Part shown: piece after piece, positions 7,797 to 18,247 of the stretch
Position numbering within the stretch: the stretch's first letter is position 1
Layout of the letters: each line of letters opens with the position of its first letter
Origin: Tumebacillus lacus
Lineage (GTDB): Bacteria; Bacillota; Bacilli; Tumebacillales; Tumebacillaceae
Reading direction: 5' to 3'
DNA length: 64,000 bases
NCBI RefSeq assembly: GCF_026410385.1
Contig: NZ_JAPMLT010000008.1
Span: 121,564 to 185,563, forward strand
Notes under the pieces: model-generated
The model's database searches: none
What the model was told of the DNA's origin: nothing
The model's input: only the letters and a program-made list of their open reading frames with translations
Program-made: the position numbers and the translations under genes

Positions 7797-8783
7797 TTAT
7801 TCATTCAGACCTTGTTCAAGCCGTTGCAAATTTTCTTCCATCATTTGCAGATACGATTTGTACCCGACCTCCTTGTCAAGGCGGCCTTCATACGTGTTCA
7901 GGATCCCCGATTTGTAGCCGAGCCCGCCGACAAACTCCTGCACGCGGGGAGCCGCTTCCATCTCGAAGAAGATCGTTTTCACATCATGCGTCGCGAGATC
8001 TTTTTGCACCTCCGCGATCTTGTCCGGCTGGTCTTGCGGGAAATCGTTGAGCGCAATGTACGTCGGCACATAGTACTTCAGCCCGTACCGAGCGGCCAGA
8101 TACTGATAGGCCGGATACGGTGAGACGAGTTCCTTGCGCTTGGCTTTCGAGATCGCGTCTTTGTACTTCTGATCGAGCGCGTCGAGCTTTTGCTTGTACG
8201 CGTCGGCATTTTTCTTAAATTCTTCCGCATACGCCGGCGCTTTCTTGCTCAGACCGGCCAGGATGTTGTCGACCTCCGTCTTGGCATGCACCGGGTCGAG
8301 GTAGTCATACGGGTCTTGACGCTCCTGTTTCGCGCCTTCCGGGTCATCCGGATTGATGTAGCGAAGCAGCGGCTTCATCTCGATCCCTTTCGCCGGGTCG
8401 ACGATGACAAGGTCTTTATTTTTCAACTTCAACTGCGCCATCAATTGATCCGCCCAACGCTTTTCCATCACCCCGCCGCCGCTGGTCACATACACATCGG
8501 CCGACTCCAAGTCGCGGGTTTCTTTCAATGTCGGAGCAAACTGCCACACGTTGGTGCCAAGCGGCAGCATCGTCTGCACTTCGACTTTATCCTGACCGAT
8601 CTCGCGGGCAAAATCGGCCTGTGCTTGCAGGAACGTGTGAACTTTCACCTTTTCACCGGACGGGACCTGCTTTGTATTCGTTTCGGTATTTTTTTGAGCA
8701 TCGGTGCATCCCGCACCTGCCAACGCCAGCGTCAAGGCGAGACCAACTGCGGCGAATTTCTGGATTTGTTTCTGCCAACGCAT
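7797..8783 (-). CDS. Second metal-binding ABC lipoprotein (ZnuA family), orphan
   Basis: 328 residues. A lipobox (LAGAGCTD) is followed by a cluster A-I SBP fold. Compared with the neighbouring SBP it lacks the His-rich loop, has LGTNVWQFAPTLKE where the other has GTEPHDWEPT, and DPYDYLDPVHAKTEVD where the other has DPHVWTDP. The usual first His ligand is therefore absent or shifted (Asn/Trp/Gln), so its metal or ligand may differ. It has its own terminator and GGGAGG RBS (7 nt) and no ATPase or permease of its own. It may share the neighbouring transporter or have another function. No Zur-like box is seen upstream. Confidence 0.8.
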   Translation of the reverse strand: MRWQKQIQKFAAVGLALTLALAGAGCTDAQKNTETNTKQVPSGEKVKVHTFLQAQADFAREIGQDKVEVQTMLPLGTNVWQFAPTLKETRDLESADVYVTSGGGVMEKRWADQLMAQLKLKNKDLVIVDPAKGIEMKPLLRYINPDDPEGAKQERQDPYDYLDPVHAKTEVDNILAGLSKKAPAYAEEFKKNADAYKQKLDALDQKYKDAISKAKRKELVSPYPAYQYLAARYGLKYYVPTYIALNDFPQDQPDKIAEVQKDLATHDVKTIFFEMEAAPRVQEFVGGLGYKSGILNTYEGRLDKEVGYKSYLQMMEENLQRLEQGLNE

Positions 8784-8895
8784 GATCGTTCCTCCCTTTT
8801 TTCTCTGAATATTCATTTTCTTGTAGTGTATATAAAAAACAGTGATACGTCCAGTGAGTTGGCTTAACGAACTTCGAACACTTTTTGTCTAAAGC

Positions 8896-8920
8896 AAAAC
8901 CTCCGCCCAAATGACGGAGG
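8896..8920 (-). terminator. Terminator after the DUF3231 gene
   Basis: CCTCCG and CGGAGG pair around 9 nt, followed by TTTTGC on the minus strand, 10 nt past the stop. Confidence 0.65.
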
Positions 8921-8930
8921 CCCGTTTCCT

Positions 8931-9437
8931 CTATTCTTGATGATTCACATGCAACGGAGGCGGCACCAGCCACCCTTTTTCCTTCATCATGCGGAGGAGG
9001 CGCAGCCCGTATCCGGCCGCCTTGGTGTGGTACTTGCCGAACAGGGCGGCAATGTCTTCCCGAACACACTGTCCCATGATCTTGCTGCACATGACGAGAC
9101 CGGCCGCGTTGTCTTTTGCCTGCGTCGCCGCCACTTCCATGTCGGTGAAGCGGGCACCGGCCGGGATGCTCTCCAGATCCGCATCGGCGCGCTCCGGCGG
9201 CGACGGCGGAAGAGCGACGCCGTTCGCCTTGAGCAGCGCGGTCAGCTCCTCGATCACCTCCTGGGAGGACTCCAGCTTGTCTTTGATATAATCGCGCAGG
9301 TCCTTGTCGCCGGTGTGGTTCAGCAACGTTTGGTTGCAGGTGCGCAGCGCCAGTTCCCCGTGCAGATACGTCCAGACCATGTACACTTCGCCGTAATGCA
9401 TCGGCTCATCCTTCGGATTACCGCTGAGAATCCCCAT
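8931..9437 (-). CDS. DUF3231 family protein
   Basis: 168 residues, recognised as DUF3231 from the helical pattern and conserved pieces (MGILSGNP near the start, GEVYMVWTYLHGELALRTCNQ, LPPSPPER, GLVMCSKIMGQCVREDIAALF, GLRLLRMMKEKGWLVPPP). These proteins have a ferritin-like, spore-coat CotF-like helical fold; their role is not established, and I infer a spore or stress link only. The two Cys in the C-terminal half are a family trait. Its start overlaps the end of a 54-residue ORF, suggesting coupled translation. Confidence 0.85.
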   Translation of the reverse strand: MGILSGNPKDEPMHYGEVYMVWTYLHGELALRTCNQTLLNHTGDKDLRDYIKDKLESSQEVIEELTALLKANGVALPPSPPERADADLESIPAGARFTDMEVAATQAKDNAAGLVMCSKIMGQCVREDIAALFGKYHTKAAGYGLRLLRMMKEKGWLVPPPLHVNHQE

Positions 9438-9582
9438 TTTGATCCCCCTCTTCCTCGTTGGATTGCTTGGTCGCGGTGCCTTCTTGGTAGAGGTTTTGCA
9501 GTTCTTCTTGGTCGCCTTTGCCGTTGATCGTCTGCAGGACTTCCATCAGACCGTTGGCTTTCGTTTGCTCGCCTTTTTTCAT
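9418..9582 (-). CDS. Small hydrophilic protein upstream of DUF3231
   Basis: 54 residues, beginning MKKGEQTKANGLMEVLQ and ending in an acidic tail. AAAGGGG lies about 9 nt before the ATG and the frame overlaps the DUF3231 start by 20 nt. No family recognised. RBS, overlap and codon choice suggest it is translated. No signal peptide or TM. Confidence 0.55.
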   Translation of the reverse strand: MKKGEQTKANGLMEVLQTINGKGDQEELQNLYQEGTATKQSNEEEGDQNGDSQR

Positions 9583-9607
9583 GTTCGCGGCCCCTTTATA
9601 AAGAAAT

Positions 9608-9630
9608 ACCCTGACTTATTCTGTCAGGGT
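9608..9630 (-). terminator. Terminator after the GAF gene
   Basis: Perfect ACCCTGAC / GTCAGGGT stem, loop of 7, followed by ATTTCTTT on the minus strand. It overlaps the last codons of the GAF gene. Confidence 0.65.
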
Positions 9631-10439
9631 TGGCTCTGCATTATGCGGGCCGCTTCTTCAAGCGGAGGTTGTTGCAGTTCAATGTACAAAAACAGCGACA
9701 ACGCATTGGCGACATACGTGAGAAACTCTTGATCCTCATGCACAAAACTGTCCCGTTCCCGTCCGTCCACGCTCAGCACCCCGATCACGTGCGGACCGCA
9801 GCGGATCGGCAGGCAGAGCAAGGAATGGTAGCGCTTCGACGCTTTCGGATTGCTGCAAAACCGGCTCCCCGGCGCGGTCACATCGCCGGAGCAGTACGGC
9901 TCTCCCGTGCGGCAGACGTAGCCGGCCGCCGAGTCCGGGGGTAGCACCAACTCCTTTTTCCCCTCGGGAGAAAAGCCGATGCCCTCATGCATCCGCATCG
10001 TCCCGTCCGCTGCGGGGAGAAACAACGCCACCCGATGCGCGTTGGCACGGTCCGGTTTGGCGAGCAGCGTGAGCAGGCTCGGGAGCACAAAATCATACAC
10101 CGCCTTGCGATATTCAGCAGACGTATACCCGGCCTGCAGATGGCCGGAGAGCGCCTTGGACGACTCCATGATGATCGCTTGGAGCAAGGCCAGCATCTGT
10201 TGCCGCTGCTTGAGGCTCTCCTGCAGCCGCGCCACCTCGCAGAGCCGCTGCCCTGCCGCCTGATTCGGTCGAAACGTCAACAACCCCAGCACCGACACCT
10301 CATCGCCCTGCCGGATGCGGCGGACGACATACCACCCCGCCAGCACGGCCATCGCAGCGAAGAGCAACAAAAACAGCCAGGGGCGGCCTGAGAAGATCAT
10401 GTTCAATTGCTCAGTGATCCAGGTAAACAGTTTGTCCAT
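9624..10439 (-). CDS. Membrane-anchored GAF-domain protein
   Basis: About 271 residues. One N-terminal TM segment (WLFLLLFAAMAVLAGWYVV, ~18-38) is followed by a short coiled coil (EVARLQESLKQRQQMLALLQ) and a GAF domain (~130-255: VALFLPAADGTMRMHEGIGF, GYVCRTGEPYCSGDV, SLLCLPIRCGPHVIGVLSVDG). GAF domains bind small ligands or act as sensors. No histidine kinase, GGDEF or other output domain follows, so this is a stand-alone sensor or partner protein. Three starts are possible; 10439 is chosen for its spacing (10 nt) from GGAGG. Confidence 0.75.
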   Translation of the reverse strand: MDKLFTWITEQLNMIFSGRPWLFLLLFAAMAVLAGWYVVRRIRQGDEVSVLGLLTFRPNQAAGQRLCEVARLQESLKQRQQMLALLQAIIMESSKALSGHLQAGYTSAEYRKAVYDFVLPSLLTLLAKPDRANAHRVALFLPAADGTMRMHEGIGFSPEGKKELVLPPDSAAGYVCRTGEPYCSGDVTAPGSRFCSNPKASKRYHSLLCLPIRCGPHVIGVLSVDGRERDSFVHEDQEFLTYVANALSLFLYIELQQPPLEEAARIMQSQP

Positions 10440-10514
10440 GCCCATCACTCCTCCGGGTAGGGAGTACCTGCTAGGATGACTATGCGTTTACCTCTGTCGA
10501 TATGCCGACGTGAT

Positions 10515-11252
10515 TTACGGCCGCCACTCAAAACATTTCAGCTCAAACTCCTGCCCTTCCACGCAGATCGCCGCCCCGTACTCCGGGTGCACGTCGAGTT
10601 CCTGCATGCCCCAGCGCCGGACCTCTGCCGGGTCGTCCACGACGTCGAGCAGCCGTGCCGGCTCACCGGGGGCCAACGTGACGGTAAACGAGCCCAGCGG
10701 CTGCGCAAGGCCGCTGCCGAGGGCTTTGAGATACGCTTCCTTGCGAGACCAGCATTCATAGAAAGCCGCATGCCGTTGCTCCTGCGGCAGGTTGAGCAGG
10801 ACATCGATCTCCCCCTGCGAGAAGAACCGCTCGACGATCATCTCCATGTCGGACAGATCGCGCCCGTACTCCAGATCCACCCCGATCTCCCGGTTCAACG
10901 TGATCCCGACCAACGCGAGATCCTTGGAATTGGACAGGTTGAACGGCACCGTGCCATGCCGCGCTTCCGGGTCGAGCATCGGCTTCCCGTGCTCGCCGTA
11001 CACAAACCGCAGTTCGCGAGGCGGCACCTCCAGATACCGACCGAGCAAGATCCGCAACGCCCCGCGTCCCACCGTATAGGCACGGCGATCCTTCTCAAAC
11101 CGATACCGGTTCGCCTTCGCCAACTCATCGGCCGACAACAGCGAATACAGCCGCTCCACCACAGCATCCGACTGCACCAACTCTATACGCCACACATGCA
11201 CATCGTCTTCAGACAACAAATATCGCTCCGGCAACGGATGCCACACAGTCAT
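10515..11252 (-). CDS. 4'-phosphopantetheinyl transferase, Sfp type
   Basis: 245 residues. The Mg/CoA-binding motifs are present: IGVDLEYG (residues ~115) and FYECWSRKEAYLKALGSGL (~160), plus FNLSNSKDLALVGI. Such enzymes move the phosphopantetheine arm from CoA to carrier proteins of NRPS/PKS, or to ACP. No carrier-protein cluster is in the window, so the substrate is unknown. RBS GGAGGGG 8 nt upstream. An inverted repeat overlaps a TATAAT upstream (11269-11301), so it may be individually regulated. Confidence 0.9.
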   Translation of the reverse strand: MTVWHPLPERYLLSEDDVHVWRIELVQSDAVVERLYSLLSADELAKANRYRFEKDRRAYTVGRGALRILLGRYLEVPPRELRFVYGEHGKPMLDPEARHGTVPFNLSNSKDLALVGITLNREIGVDLEYGRDLSDMEMIVERFFSQGEIDVLLNLPQEQRHAAFYECWSRKEAYLKALGSGLAQPLGSFTVTLAPGEPARLLDVVDDPAEVRRWGMQELDVHPEYGAAICVEGQEFELKCFEWRP

Positions 11253-11268
11253 ACAAAACCCCTCCGTC

Positions 11269-11301
11269 TCAGATATAGATTAGTATTCTTATTATATCTG
11301 A
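11269..11301 (-). promoter_or_regulatory. Candidate operator/promoter of the Sfp-type gene
   Basis: TCAGATATA (11269-11277) and TATATCTGA (11293-11301) form a 9-bp inverted repeat with 15 nt between. A TATAAT -10 on the minus strand (11291-11296) lies in the right arm. No good -35 is visible and the regulator is unknown. Confidence 0.35.
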
Positions 11302-11346
11302 AAACAGGAAAAAAGAGTTGAGCCCCCAGCCATATATAACTCGATT

Positions 11347-11385
11347 AAAAAGACCCGCTGCACGATCACGCACAGCGGGTCTTTT
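11347..11385. terminator. Bidirectional terminator at the end of the arginine operon
   Basis: AAAAAGACCCGCTG and CAGCGGGTCTTTT pair. It lies 9 nt past the argH stop and has T-runs in both directions. Confidence 0.85.
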
Positions 11386-11393
11386 CACGATCT

Positions 11394-12785
11394 CTATTCT
11401 GCAAATCCTGCCAACCATTCCTTCACCTGCACCAACTGCCGCTTTACGCTCTCCGTCCCGGTACCACCGAGCGAGTTGCGCACGTTTACGACAGTCCGCA
11501 CGTCAATCGCCTCGTACAGGTCCGCCTCAAACAGTTCAGACGCGTCCTTGTACTCTTCCATCGTCACATCGGCCAAAAACTTGCCTTCGGTGATGCAGAA
11601 CAGCACGAGTTTCCCGATCACTTCGTGCGCTTGGCGGAAGGGGAGGCCTTTGCGGACGAGGTAGTCGGCGAGGTCGGTGGCGTTGGAGAAGTCTTCGCGG
11701 ACCGCTTTCTCCACGTTTTCACGGCGCACGTGCATCGTCTCGATCATGCCCGCAAACAGCAGCAGCGAGGTCTTCAGCGTCTCGACCGTGTCAAACATGC
11801 CCTCTTTATCCTCTTGCAGGTCCTTGTTGTATGCGAGCGGCAGTCCCTTTAACACCGTGAGCAGCCCGAACAGATTGCCGTACACGCGCCCCGTCTTGCC
11901 GCGGATCAACTCTGCGACGTCGGGGTTTTTCTTTTGCGGCATGATGCTCGACCCGGTGCAGTACGCGTCGTCCAGTTCGACAAAGCCAAACTCGGTCGAC
12001 GACCACAGCACCAGTTCCTCGCAAAAACGCGACAGGTGCATCATCAAGATCGAGGCCGCCGAAAGGAACTCCAGGATAAAGTCGCGGTCGCTCACCGCGT
12101 CCATCGAGTTTTCATACACCCGCGCAAATCCGAGCTCCTCCGCCACAAACTCGCGGTCGACCGGGAACGTCGTGCCCGCCAGCGCGCCGGAGCCGAGCGG
12201 CATCATGTCGATGCGCTTCTGCGCGTCGAGCAGCCGCTCCACATCGCGACGAAACATGCCCGCGTACGCCAGCAGGTGATGGGCGAGCAGCACCGGTTGC
12301 GCCCGCTGCAGGTGCGTGTAGCCGGGGATGATCACGTCGAGGTGCGACTCCGCTTTCTCCGCCAGCACCTCGACCAGCCGCACCAACAGCCCTGCGATCT
12401 CCGCCACTTCTTCTTTCAAATAGAGATGCATATCCAACGCCACCTGATCGTTGCGCGAGCGTCCGGTGTGCAGTTTGCCGCCGACCGGGCCGATCTCGTC
12501 GAGGAGGTGCTTTTCCACGTTCATGTGCACGTCTTCATGCTGGACGGAAAATTGCAACTCGCCCTGCATAAGTTTCGCCTGCACCGCCAGCAGACCGTCC
12601 GCGATCTTGGCCGCGTCCGCCTCGGGGATGATCCCTTGGCGGCCGAGCATCTTCACGTGAGCCAGCGAGCCCTTGATGTCTTGGGCCGCGAGCTTTTGGT
12701 CGAATTGGATCGACGCGGTAAATTCTTCGACGATCTCATTGGTCGGTTTCGTAAAGCGGCCGCCCCAGAGTTTCGTTTCAGCCAT
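11394..12785 (-). CDS. argH: Argininosuccinate lyase
   Basis: 463 residues, normal length. The fumarase-superfamily signature [12 protein letters not shown] and the N-terminus [12 protein letters not shown] are diagnostic. It cleaves argininosuccinate to arginine and fumarate, the last step of arginine synthesis. Its ATG shares one base with the argG stop (TAATG), so translation is coupled. Last gene of the carA-carB-argF-argG-argH operon. Confidence 0.97.
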   Translation of the reverse strand: MAETKLWGGRFTKPTNEIVEEFTASIQFDQKLAAQDIKGSLAHVKMLGRQGIIPEADAAKIADGLLAVQAKLMQGELQFSVQHEDVHMNVEKHLLDEIGPVGGKLHTGRSRNDQVALDMHLYLKEEVAEIAGLLVRLVEVLAEKAESHLDVIIPGYTHLQRAQPVLLAHHLLAYAGMFRRDVERLLDAQKRIDMMPLGSGALAGTTFPVDREFVAEELGFARVYENSMDAVSDRDFILEFLSAASILMMHLSRFCEELVLWSSTEFGFVELDDAYCTGSSIMPQKKNPDVAELIRGKTGRVYGNLFGLLTVLKGLPLAYNKDLQEDKEGMFDTVETLKTSLLLFAGMIETMHVRRENVEKAVREDFSNATDLADYLVRKGLPFRQAHEVIGKLVLFCITEGKFLADVTMEEYKDASELFEADLYEAIDVRTVVNVRNSLGGTGTESVKRQLVQVKEWLAGFAE

Positions 12786-14014
12786 TACTTCGCAGCCTCG
12801 ACTTTCTCAGCCGCTTCGCCCGCTTGGTTGTTCACCTTGGCGTTGACTTTGGTCGGCAGGCCCCACAGCTTGATGAAGCCTTTCGCCGCGTTGTGGTCGA
12901 ACGCGTCGGCCGGGGAGTAGGTCGCGAGGTCGATGTCATACAGCGAGTTGGTCGATTTGCGGCCGACCGGCTGGTACGTGCCTTTGTGCAGTTTGACGCG
13001 GACGGTGCCGTTGACGGTTGCTTGCGTCTCTTCGATAAACGCGTCGATCGCTTTCTTCAGCGGCGAGAACCAGAGGCCGTTGTACACGAGCTCGGTGTAT
13101 TTCAGCTCCAAGGTCGGTTTGAAATGCGCCACTTCGCGGGTCAGCGTGATCGTCTCCAGCTCGCGGTGAGCGGCGATCAGGACCAGTGCGCCCGGTGCTT
13201 CGTACACTTCGCGGGACTTGATGCCGATCAGACGGTTTTCCACGTGGTCGATGCGGCCGACGCCGTGCGCCCCTGCGATCTTGTTCAGCTGCTCGATCAG
13301 ATCGACCAGACCCATCTCCACCCCGTTCAGCGACACCGGCACACCTTTGACAAATCCGATCTCCACATACTCCGCTTCATTCGGCGCATCGGCCGGGTTG
13401 ACCGTCCACTCAAACGCTGCTTCCGGCGCTTCTGCCCACGGATCTTCCAGCACGCCCGCCTCGCAGGAGCGGCCCCAGAGGTTTTCGTCGACGGAGAACG
13501 GGTTTTCTTTGGTGATCGGGATCGGGATGTTGCGCTCTTTCGCATACTCGATCTCCTCGTCGCGCGACCAGCCCCACTCGCGGACCGGAGCGACGATCTC
13601 TAGGTTCGGGTTCAAGGCGGTGACGGAGACGTCAAAGCGGACTTGGTCGTTGCCTTTGCCGGTGCAGCCGTGCGCGACCGCCGTTGCGCCTTCCAGCTCT
13701 GCGTATTCGACCAGCAGTTGGGAGATCAGCGGACGGGAGAGCGCGGCGGAGAGCGGGTATTTGTGCTCATACAGCGCGTTCGCCTTCAAAGACGGCAGGA
13801 TGAACTCTTTCGCAAACAGTTCGCGTGCATCGACCATGTAGGATTTGGATGCGCCGACTTGGAGTGCTTTGTTTTTGACAAATTCGAGGTCTTTGCCTTC
13901 GCCTACGTCGGCCGACAGCGCGATCACATCGTAGCCTTGTTCGGTCAGCCAAGTGATGGCGACGGAGGTGTCGAGACCGCCGGAGTATGCGAGTACGAGT
14001 TTCTGTTTGGTCAT
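12785..14014 (-). CDS. argG: Argininosuccinate synthase
   Basis: 409 residues. The PP-loop [12 protein letters not shown] near the N-terminus and [13 protein letters not shown] are diagnostic. It joins citrulline and aspartate with ATP hydrolysis to AMP. An alanine/lysine-rich C-terminal tail ([12 protein letters not shown]) is slightly longer than usual. It lies 23 nt after argF. Confidence 0.97.
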   Translation of the reverse strand: MTKQKLVLAYSGGLDTSVAITWLTEQGYDVIALSADVGEGKDLEFVKNKALQVGASKSYMVDARELFAKEFILPSLKANALYEHKYPLSAALSRPLISQLLVEYAELEGATAVAHGCTGKGNDQVRFDVSVTALNPNLEIVAPVREWGWSRDEEIEYAKERNIPIPITKENPFSVDENLWGRSCEAGVLEDPWAEAPEAAFEWTVNPADAPNEAEYVEIGFVKGVPVSLNGVEMGLVDLIEQLNKIAGAHGVGRIDHVENRLIGIKSREVYEAPGALVLIAAHRELETITLTREVAHFKPTLELKYTELVYNGLWFSPLKKAIDAFIEETQATVNGTVRVKLHKGTYQPVGRKSTNSLYDIDLATYSPADAFDHNAAKGFIKLWGLPTKVNAKVNNQAGEAAEKVEAAK

Positions 14015-14037
14015 GGTTCTATCCCCTTTTGCTGAAA

Positions 14038-15030
14038 TTAGTTGTTTTTATGATCGTGCGACATCAAAGCGACGAGGATCGCTTTTTGCACATGCAGACG
14101 ATTTTCCGCTTCTTCAAAGATCACCGAGTTCGGCCCGTCGATCACGTCGGCGCTGACTTCCTCGCCGCGATGGGCGGGCAGGCAGTGCATGAAGAGATAA
14201 TCGGATTTGGCGTGCCCGGCCAGTTTTGCGTTGACCTGATAGCCGGCAAAATGAGCAAGGCGCTGTTGCTGCTCCTCTTCTTGGCCCATCGATGCCCAGA
14301 CGTCGGTGTAGATCACGTCGGTATTTTTTACCGCTTCCACCGGATCATGCGTCAGGACGAGATCGGTGCCGTGCAGTTTGGCCAGCCCTTTCGCCTGCTC
14401 GACGACGCGGCGGTCGCATTCGTAGCCCGGCGGCGTGGCGATGCGCAGGTTGAGGCCAAACTTCGGAGCGGCGATCAGCCAGGAGTTCGCCATGTTGTTG
14501 CCATCGCCGATGTAGGTCACCGTGCGGCCTTTCAGCGAGCCTTTTTGCTCCCACAAGGTCAGGATGTCGGCCAGCACTTGGCACGGGTGATGCAGATCGG
14601 TCAGCGCGTTGATGACCGGCACCGTCGAGTAGCGGGCGTATTCGATGATGCTCTCATGACCAAACGTGCGGATCATCACACCGTCCACATAGCGGGACAG
14701 CACGCGAGCCGTGTCGCAGACCGGCTCGCCGCGGCCGATCTGCGTGTCGTGGCCGGACAGGAACAGCGCGTGACCGCCCAGTTGGAACATCGCGACTTCA
14801 AACGAAACGCGGGTGCGGGTCGACGCTTTTTCAAAGATCATGCCGAGCGTTTTGCCGACGAGCGGCTGGTAGGCGATGCCCTTTTGCTGCTTTTCTTTGA
14901 TTTCAATCGCGAGTGTCAGCAGATCTTGCAGCTCCAGCGGCGTAAAGTCGGCAAAGTCGAGAAAATCACGTCCGTACAGCGGGTTTTCCATTTGCGGTTG
15001 CGGTTTCAACGGGACAGCTGGCTGAGCCAT
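14038..15030 (-). CDS. argF: Ornithine carbamoyltransferase
   Basis: 330 residues. It has the carbamoyl-phosphate loop STRTRVSFE and the ornithine-site motif [11 protein letters not shown]. It makes citrulline from ornithine and the carbamoyl phosphate produced by the carAB products upstream. Its start follows the carB stop by one base. Pairing carAB with argF indicates an arginine-dedicated carbamoyl phosphate synthase. Confidence 0.97.
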   Translation of the reverse strand: MAQPAVPLKPQPQMENPLYGRDFLDFADFTPLELQDLLTLAIEIKEKQQKGIAYQPLVGKTLGMIFEKASTRTRVSFEVAMFQLGGHALFLSGHDTQIGRGEPVCDTARVLSRYVDGVMIRTFGHESIIEYARYSTVPVINALTDLHHPCQVLADILTLWEQKGSLKGRTVTYIGDGNNMANSWLIAAPKFGLNLRIATPPGYECDRRVVEQAKGLAKLHGTDLVLTHDPVEAVKNTDVIYTDVWASMGQEEEQQQRLAHFAGYQVNAKLAGHAKSDYLFMHCLPAHRGEEVSADVIDGPNSVIFEEAENRLHVQKAILVALMSHDHKNN

Positions 15031-15031
15031 G

Positions 15032-18000
15032 TCAACAGACCTCCTTGTGAGTGGCAGAATAAATTGCTTCTATTGATTCGAGCCATGCGCTCGCCGTGTC
15101 CAGCGAGGTCAGGCAGGGTATTTTCATCTCCATCGTGTAGCGGCGCATCCGGTAGCCGAGGCTTTCCGGGTCGCCCGGCTGCGTCGGAATGTTCAGTGCC
15201 GCCTTGATCTCGCCGGAGCGAAGCAAGGTCAGCACCTGTTCCGGCTCGCGAGAGACGGCGGTGACGGAAAGGCCGTTGCTTGCTAAAAAGAGTGCCGTGC
15301 CCTCCGTCGCATACAGTTTGTTGCCCATGCTCGCGAACCGTTGCAGGAGCGGCAACGCCTCCTCCTTGCTGCGGTCGCTCAGCGAGACCAGCACACCGCC
15401 TCCGTCCGCAGGCGACGGCAGCGGGATGCCTGCTCCGATGAACGATTTGGCCAGAGCTTGTGCGTAGGTCGCGCCCACGCCGAGCACCTCGCCCGTCGAC
15501 TTCATCTCCGGGCCGAGCGGGATGTCGAGCCCGGTCAGTTTGCCAAAGGAAAACACCGGCGCTTTGACCACCACATGACCGATCTCCGGGTAGAGGCCCG
15601 TGCCGTAGCCCAGATCCGGCAGTTTCTCGCCAGTCTGCACGCGAATCGCCAGTTCCACCAGCGGCACGCCGGTCACCTTCGAGATGATCGGGACGGTGCG
15701 CGAGGAACGCGGGTTGACTTCCAGCACGTACACGACCCCGTCCGCGATCACAAACTGGATGTTCAACAGCCCCACGACCGGCAGCCCGGCCGCGATTTTC
15801 TCCGTGTACAGGGCGATGGTCGCCTGCTCCGCATCGGTCAGCCCTTGCGGCGGATAGACGGCCATCGAGTCGCCGGAATGAACACCCGCCCGCTCGATGT
15901 GTTCAAAGATACCTGGGATCAGCACGTTCTCGCCGTCGCACACCGCGTCGACCTCCGCTTCCCGCCCCATGAGATAGCGGTCGATCAGGATCGGGTGCCC
16001 GGCGGCGACGTCGGTCGCCTGCTCCATGTAGCGTTGCAGTTCCTGTGCATCGTGGACGACCGCCATCGCCCGGCCGCCGATCACGTAGGACGGGCGCACC
16101 ATCACCGGATAGCCGATCTCCGCCGCCACCGCGAGTGCCCCCGCCGTGTCGTGAGCGGAGCCGCCCAGCGACTGCGGGATGCCCAGCCGGTCGAGAAACT
16201 GGCGAAACTCCTCGCGATCCTCCGCCCGGTCGATCGCCTGGATCGTCGTCCCGGCGATGAGCAGCCCGCGCTCTGCCAGCGCTGCGGCCAGATTGATCGC
16301 CGTCTGCCCACCGTACTGGACAAAGCACAGTTCCGCCCCCTCGCGATGCGCCACTTCCAGCACATCCTCGACGGTCAGCGGTTCAAAGTAGAGCCGGTCG
16401 GCCGTGTCGAAGTCGGTGGACACCGTCTCCGGGTTGTTGTTGATGATCACCGTCTCGTACCCGAGCTTTTTGAGCGCCCACACCGCATGCACCGAGCAAT
16501 AGTCAAACTCGATGCCTTGCCCGATGCGGATCGGACCCGAGCCGAGCACCAGCGCTTTTTTCTTGCTCGCGTCGCCGTGCAGCCCTTCGTCCTCGCCACG
16601 ATACGTCGAGAAAAAGTACGGCGTCGCCGACTCAAACTCCGCCGCACAGGTATCGACCAGCGTAAACGCCGGCCGGACCCCGTGCTTGTGACGAGTTTCA
16701 CGCACAAGATCAGCATTTGTATGCAACAGGCGGGCGAGGTAGGTATCGGCAAATCCCTGCTTCTTCAGTTCGATCAGCTCTTCGGCGCTCAGTTCCTCAA
16801 GGCTCTTCCCCGCAAGCGAACGCTCCGCCTGAACCAACGCGTCCAACTTATATAAAAACCACTCATCCACCGCCGTCCACGCATGCAACTCTGCGACGGA
16901 TACCTGCCGGCGCAACGCTTCTGCCAGAACAAACAAACGACGGTCGTCCGGTTCTTTTTTCAAATAGCTCTCCAACTCATCGGCACTCCACTGCGCCACC
17001 TCGGGCAGCCAGATGCCGTCCACCCCGATCTCCAGCGAGCGCAACGCTTTTTGCAACGCTTCGCCAAAGTTGCGCCCGAGCGCCATCACTTCGCCGGTCG
17101 CCTTCATCTGCGTGCCGAGCGTGCGAGTCGCTTTCGGGAATTTATCAAACGGCCAGCGCGGCACTTTCGCCACCACATAGTCGAGCGCCGGTTCGAACGA
17201 CGCATACGTGCGGCCCGTCACCGGGTTGAGCATCTGATCGAGGCGGCCGCCCACGGCGATCTTGGCTGCGATCTTGGCGATCGGATACCCGGTCGCCTTG
17301 GAAGCCAACGCCGACGAGCGCGACACCCGCGGGTTGACCTCGATCACGCAGTAGCGGTTGCTGTGCGGATCGAGCGCAAACTGCACGTTGCACCCGCCCT
17401 CGATCTTGAGCGCCCGGATGATGTCCAGCGCCGCCGTGCGCAGCATCTGGTACTCGCGGTCGGTCAGCGTTTGCGACGGCGCCACGACGATGGAGTCGCC
17501 GGTGTGCACGCCGACCGGATCGAGATTTTCCATGTTGCAGATCGTGATGCAGGTGTCGTTCGCATCGCGCATCACCTCATACTCGATCTCTTTCCAGCCC
17601 CGGATGCTCCGCTCCACCAGCACTTGCGAGATCGGGGACTGCTTCAACCCGCGCTGGAGGATCGCCACAAAGTCGTCATGCGTCTCCGCGATGCCGCCGC
17701 CCGTGCCGCCCAGCGTATACGCCGGACGCAGGATCACCGGCAGGCCGATCTTTTCCAAAAAGGCCAGACCCTCCGCCATCGAATGCACGATCTCGCTCTC
17801 CGGAATCGGCTGGTCGAGGAGTTCCATCAAGTCTTTAAACAATTGCCGGTCCTCCGCCCGCTGGATCGACTCCAGCGGCGTGCCGAGCAGTTTCACTCCG
17901 CACTCGGCCAGCACCCCGCTCTCTGCCAGCTCGACGGCGAGGTTCAACGCGGTCTGCCCGCCGAGCGTCGCCAGCAGTCCGTCGGGCCGCTCCGCCCGGA

Positions 18001-18247
18001 TGATCGCCGACACCGCCTCCACCGTCAACGGTTCGAGGCAGACCTTGTCGGCGACGCCTTGGTCGGTCATGATCGTCGCCGGATTGGAGTTGACGAGTAC
18101 CACTTCGTAGCCCTCTTCCCGCAACGCTTTGCAAGCCTGCGTCCCGGCATAATCAAACTCGGCCGCTTGGCCGATCACGATCGGGCCGGAGCCGATCACG
18201 AGCAGTTTTCCTTTAGACGGTTGTGGTTCAGACAGTTGTGGTGACAA
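15032..18247 (-). CDS. carB: Carbamoyl phosphate synthase large subunit (arginine-type)
   Basis: 1071 residues. Two homologous ATP-grasp halves are visible ([20 protein letters not shown] near the N-terminus; [20 protein letters not shown] near residue 560), each with an ATP-grasp core, and a C-terminal MGS-like allosteric domain (~940-1071). The complex makes carbamoyl phosphate from bicarbonate, glutamine nitrogen and 2 ATP. The start overlaps the carA end by 20 nt. Its place in the ARG-box operon assigns it to arginine rather than pyrimidine synthesis. Confidence 0.96.
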   Translation of the reverse strand: MSPQLSEPQPSKGKLLVIGSGPIVIGQAAEFDYAGTQACKALREEGYEVVLVNSNPATIMTDQGVADKVCLEPLTVEAVSAIIRAERPDGLLATLGGQTALNLAVELAESGVLAECGVKLLGTPLESIQRAEDRQLFKDLMELLDQPIPESEIVHSMAEGLAFLEKIGLPVILRPAYTLGGTGGGIAETHDDFVAILQRGLKQSPISQVLVERSIRGWKEIEYEVMRDANDTCITICNMENLDPVGVHTGDSIVVAPSQTLTDREYQMLRTAALDIIRALKIEGGCNVQFALDPHSNRYCVIEVNPRVSRSSALASKATGYPIAKIAAKIAVGGRLDQMLNPVTGRTYASFEPALDYVVAKVPRWPFDKFPKATRTLGTQMKATGEVMALGRNFGEALQKALRSLEIGVDGIWLPEVAQWSADELESYLKKEPDDRRLFVLAEALRRQVSVAELHAWTAVDEWFLYKLDALVQAERSLAGKSLEELSAEELIELKKQGFADTYLARLLHTNADLVRETRHKHGVRPAFTLVDTCAAEFESATPYFFSTYRGEDEGLHGDASKKKALVLGSGPIRIGQGIEFDYCSVHAVWALKKLGYETVIINNNPETVSTDFDTADRLYFEPLTVEDVLEVAHREGAELCFVQYGGQTAINLAAALAERGLLIAGTTIQAIDRAEDREEFRQFLDRLGIPQSLGGSAHDTAGALAVAAEIGYPVMVRPSYVIGGRAMAVVHDAQELQRYMEQATDVAAGHPILIDRYLMGREAEVDAVCDGENVLIPGIFEHIERAGVHSGDSMAVYPPQGLTDAEQATIALYTEKIAAGLPVVGLLNIQFVIADGVVYVLEVNPRSSRTVPIISKVTGVPLVELAIRVQTGEKLPDLGYGTGLYPEIGHVVVKAPVFSFGKLTGLDIPLGPEMKSTGEVLGVGATYAQALAKSFIGAGIPLPSPADGGGVLVSLSDRSKEEALPLLQRFASMGNKLYATEGTALFLASNGLSVTAVSREPEQVLTLLRSGEIKAALNIPTQPGDPESLGYRMRRYTMEMKIPCLTSLDTASAWLESIEAIYSATHKEVC

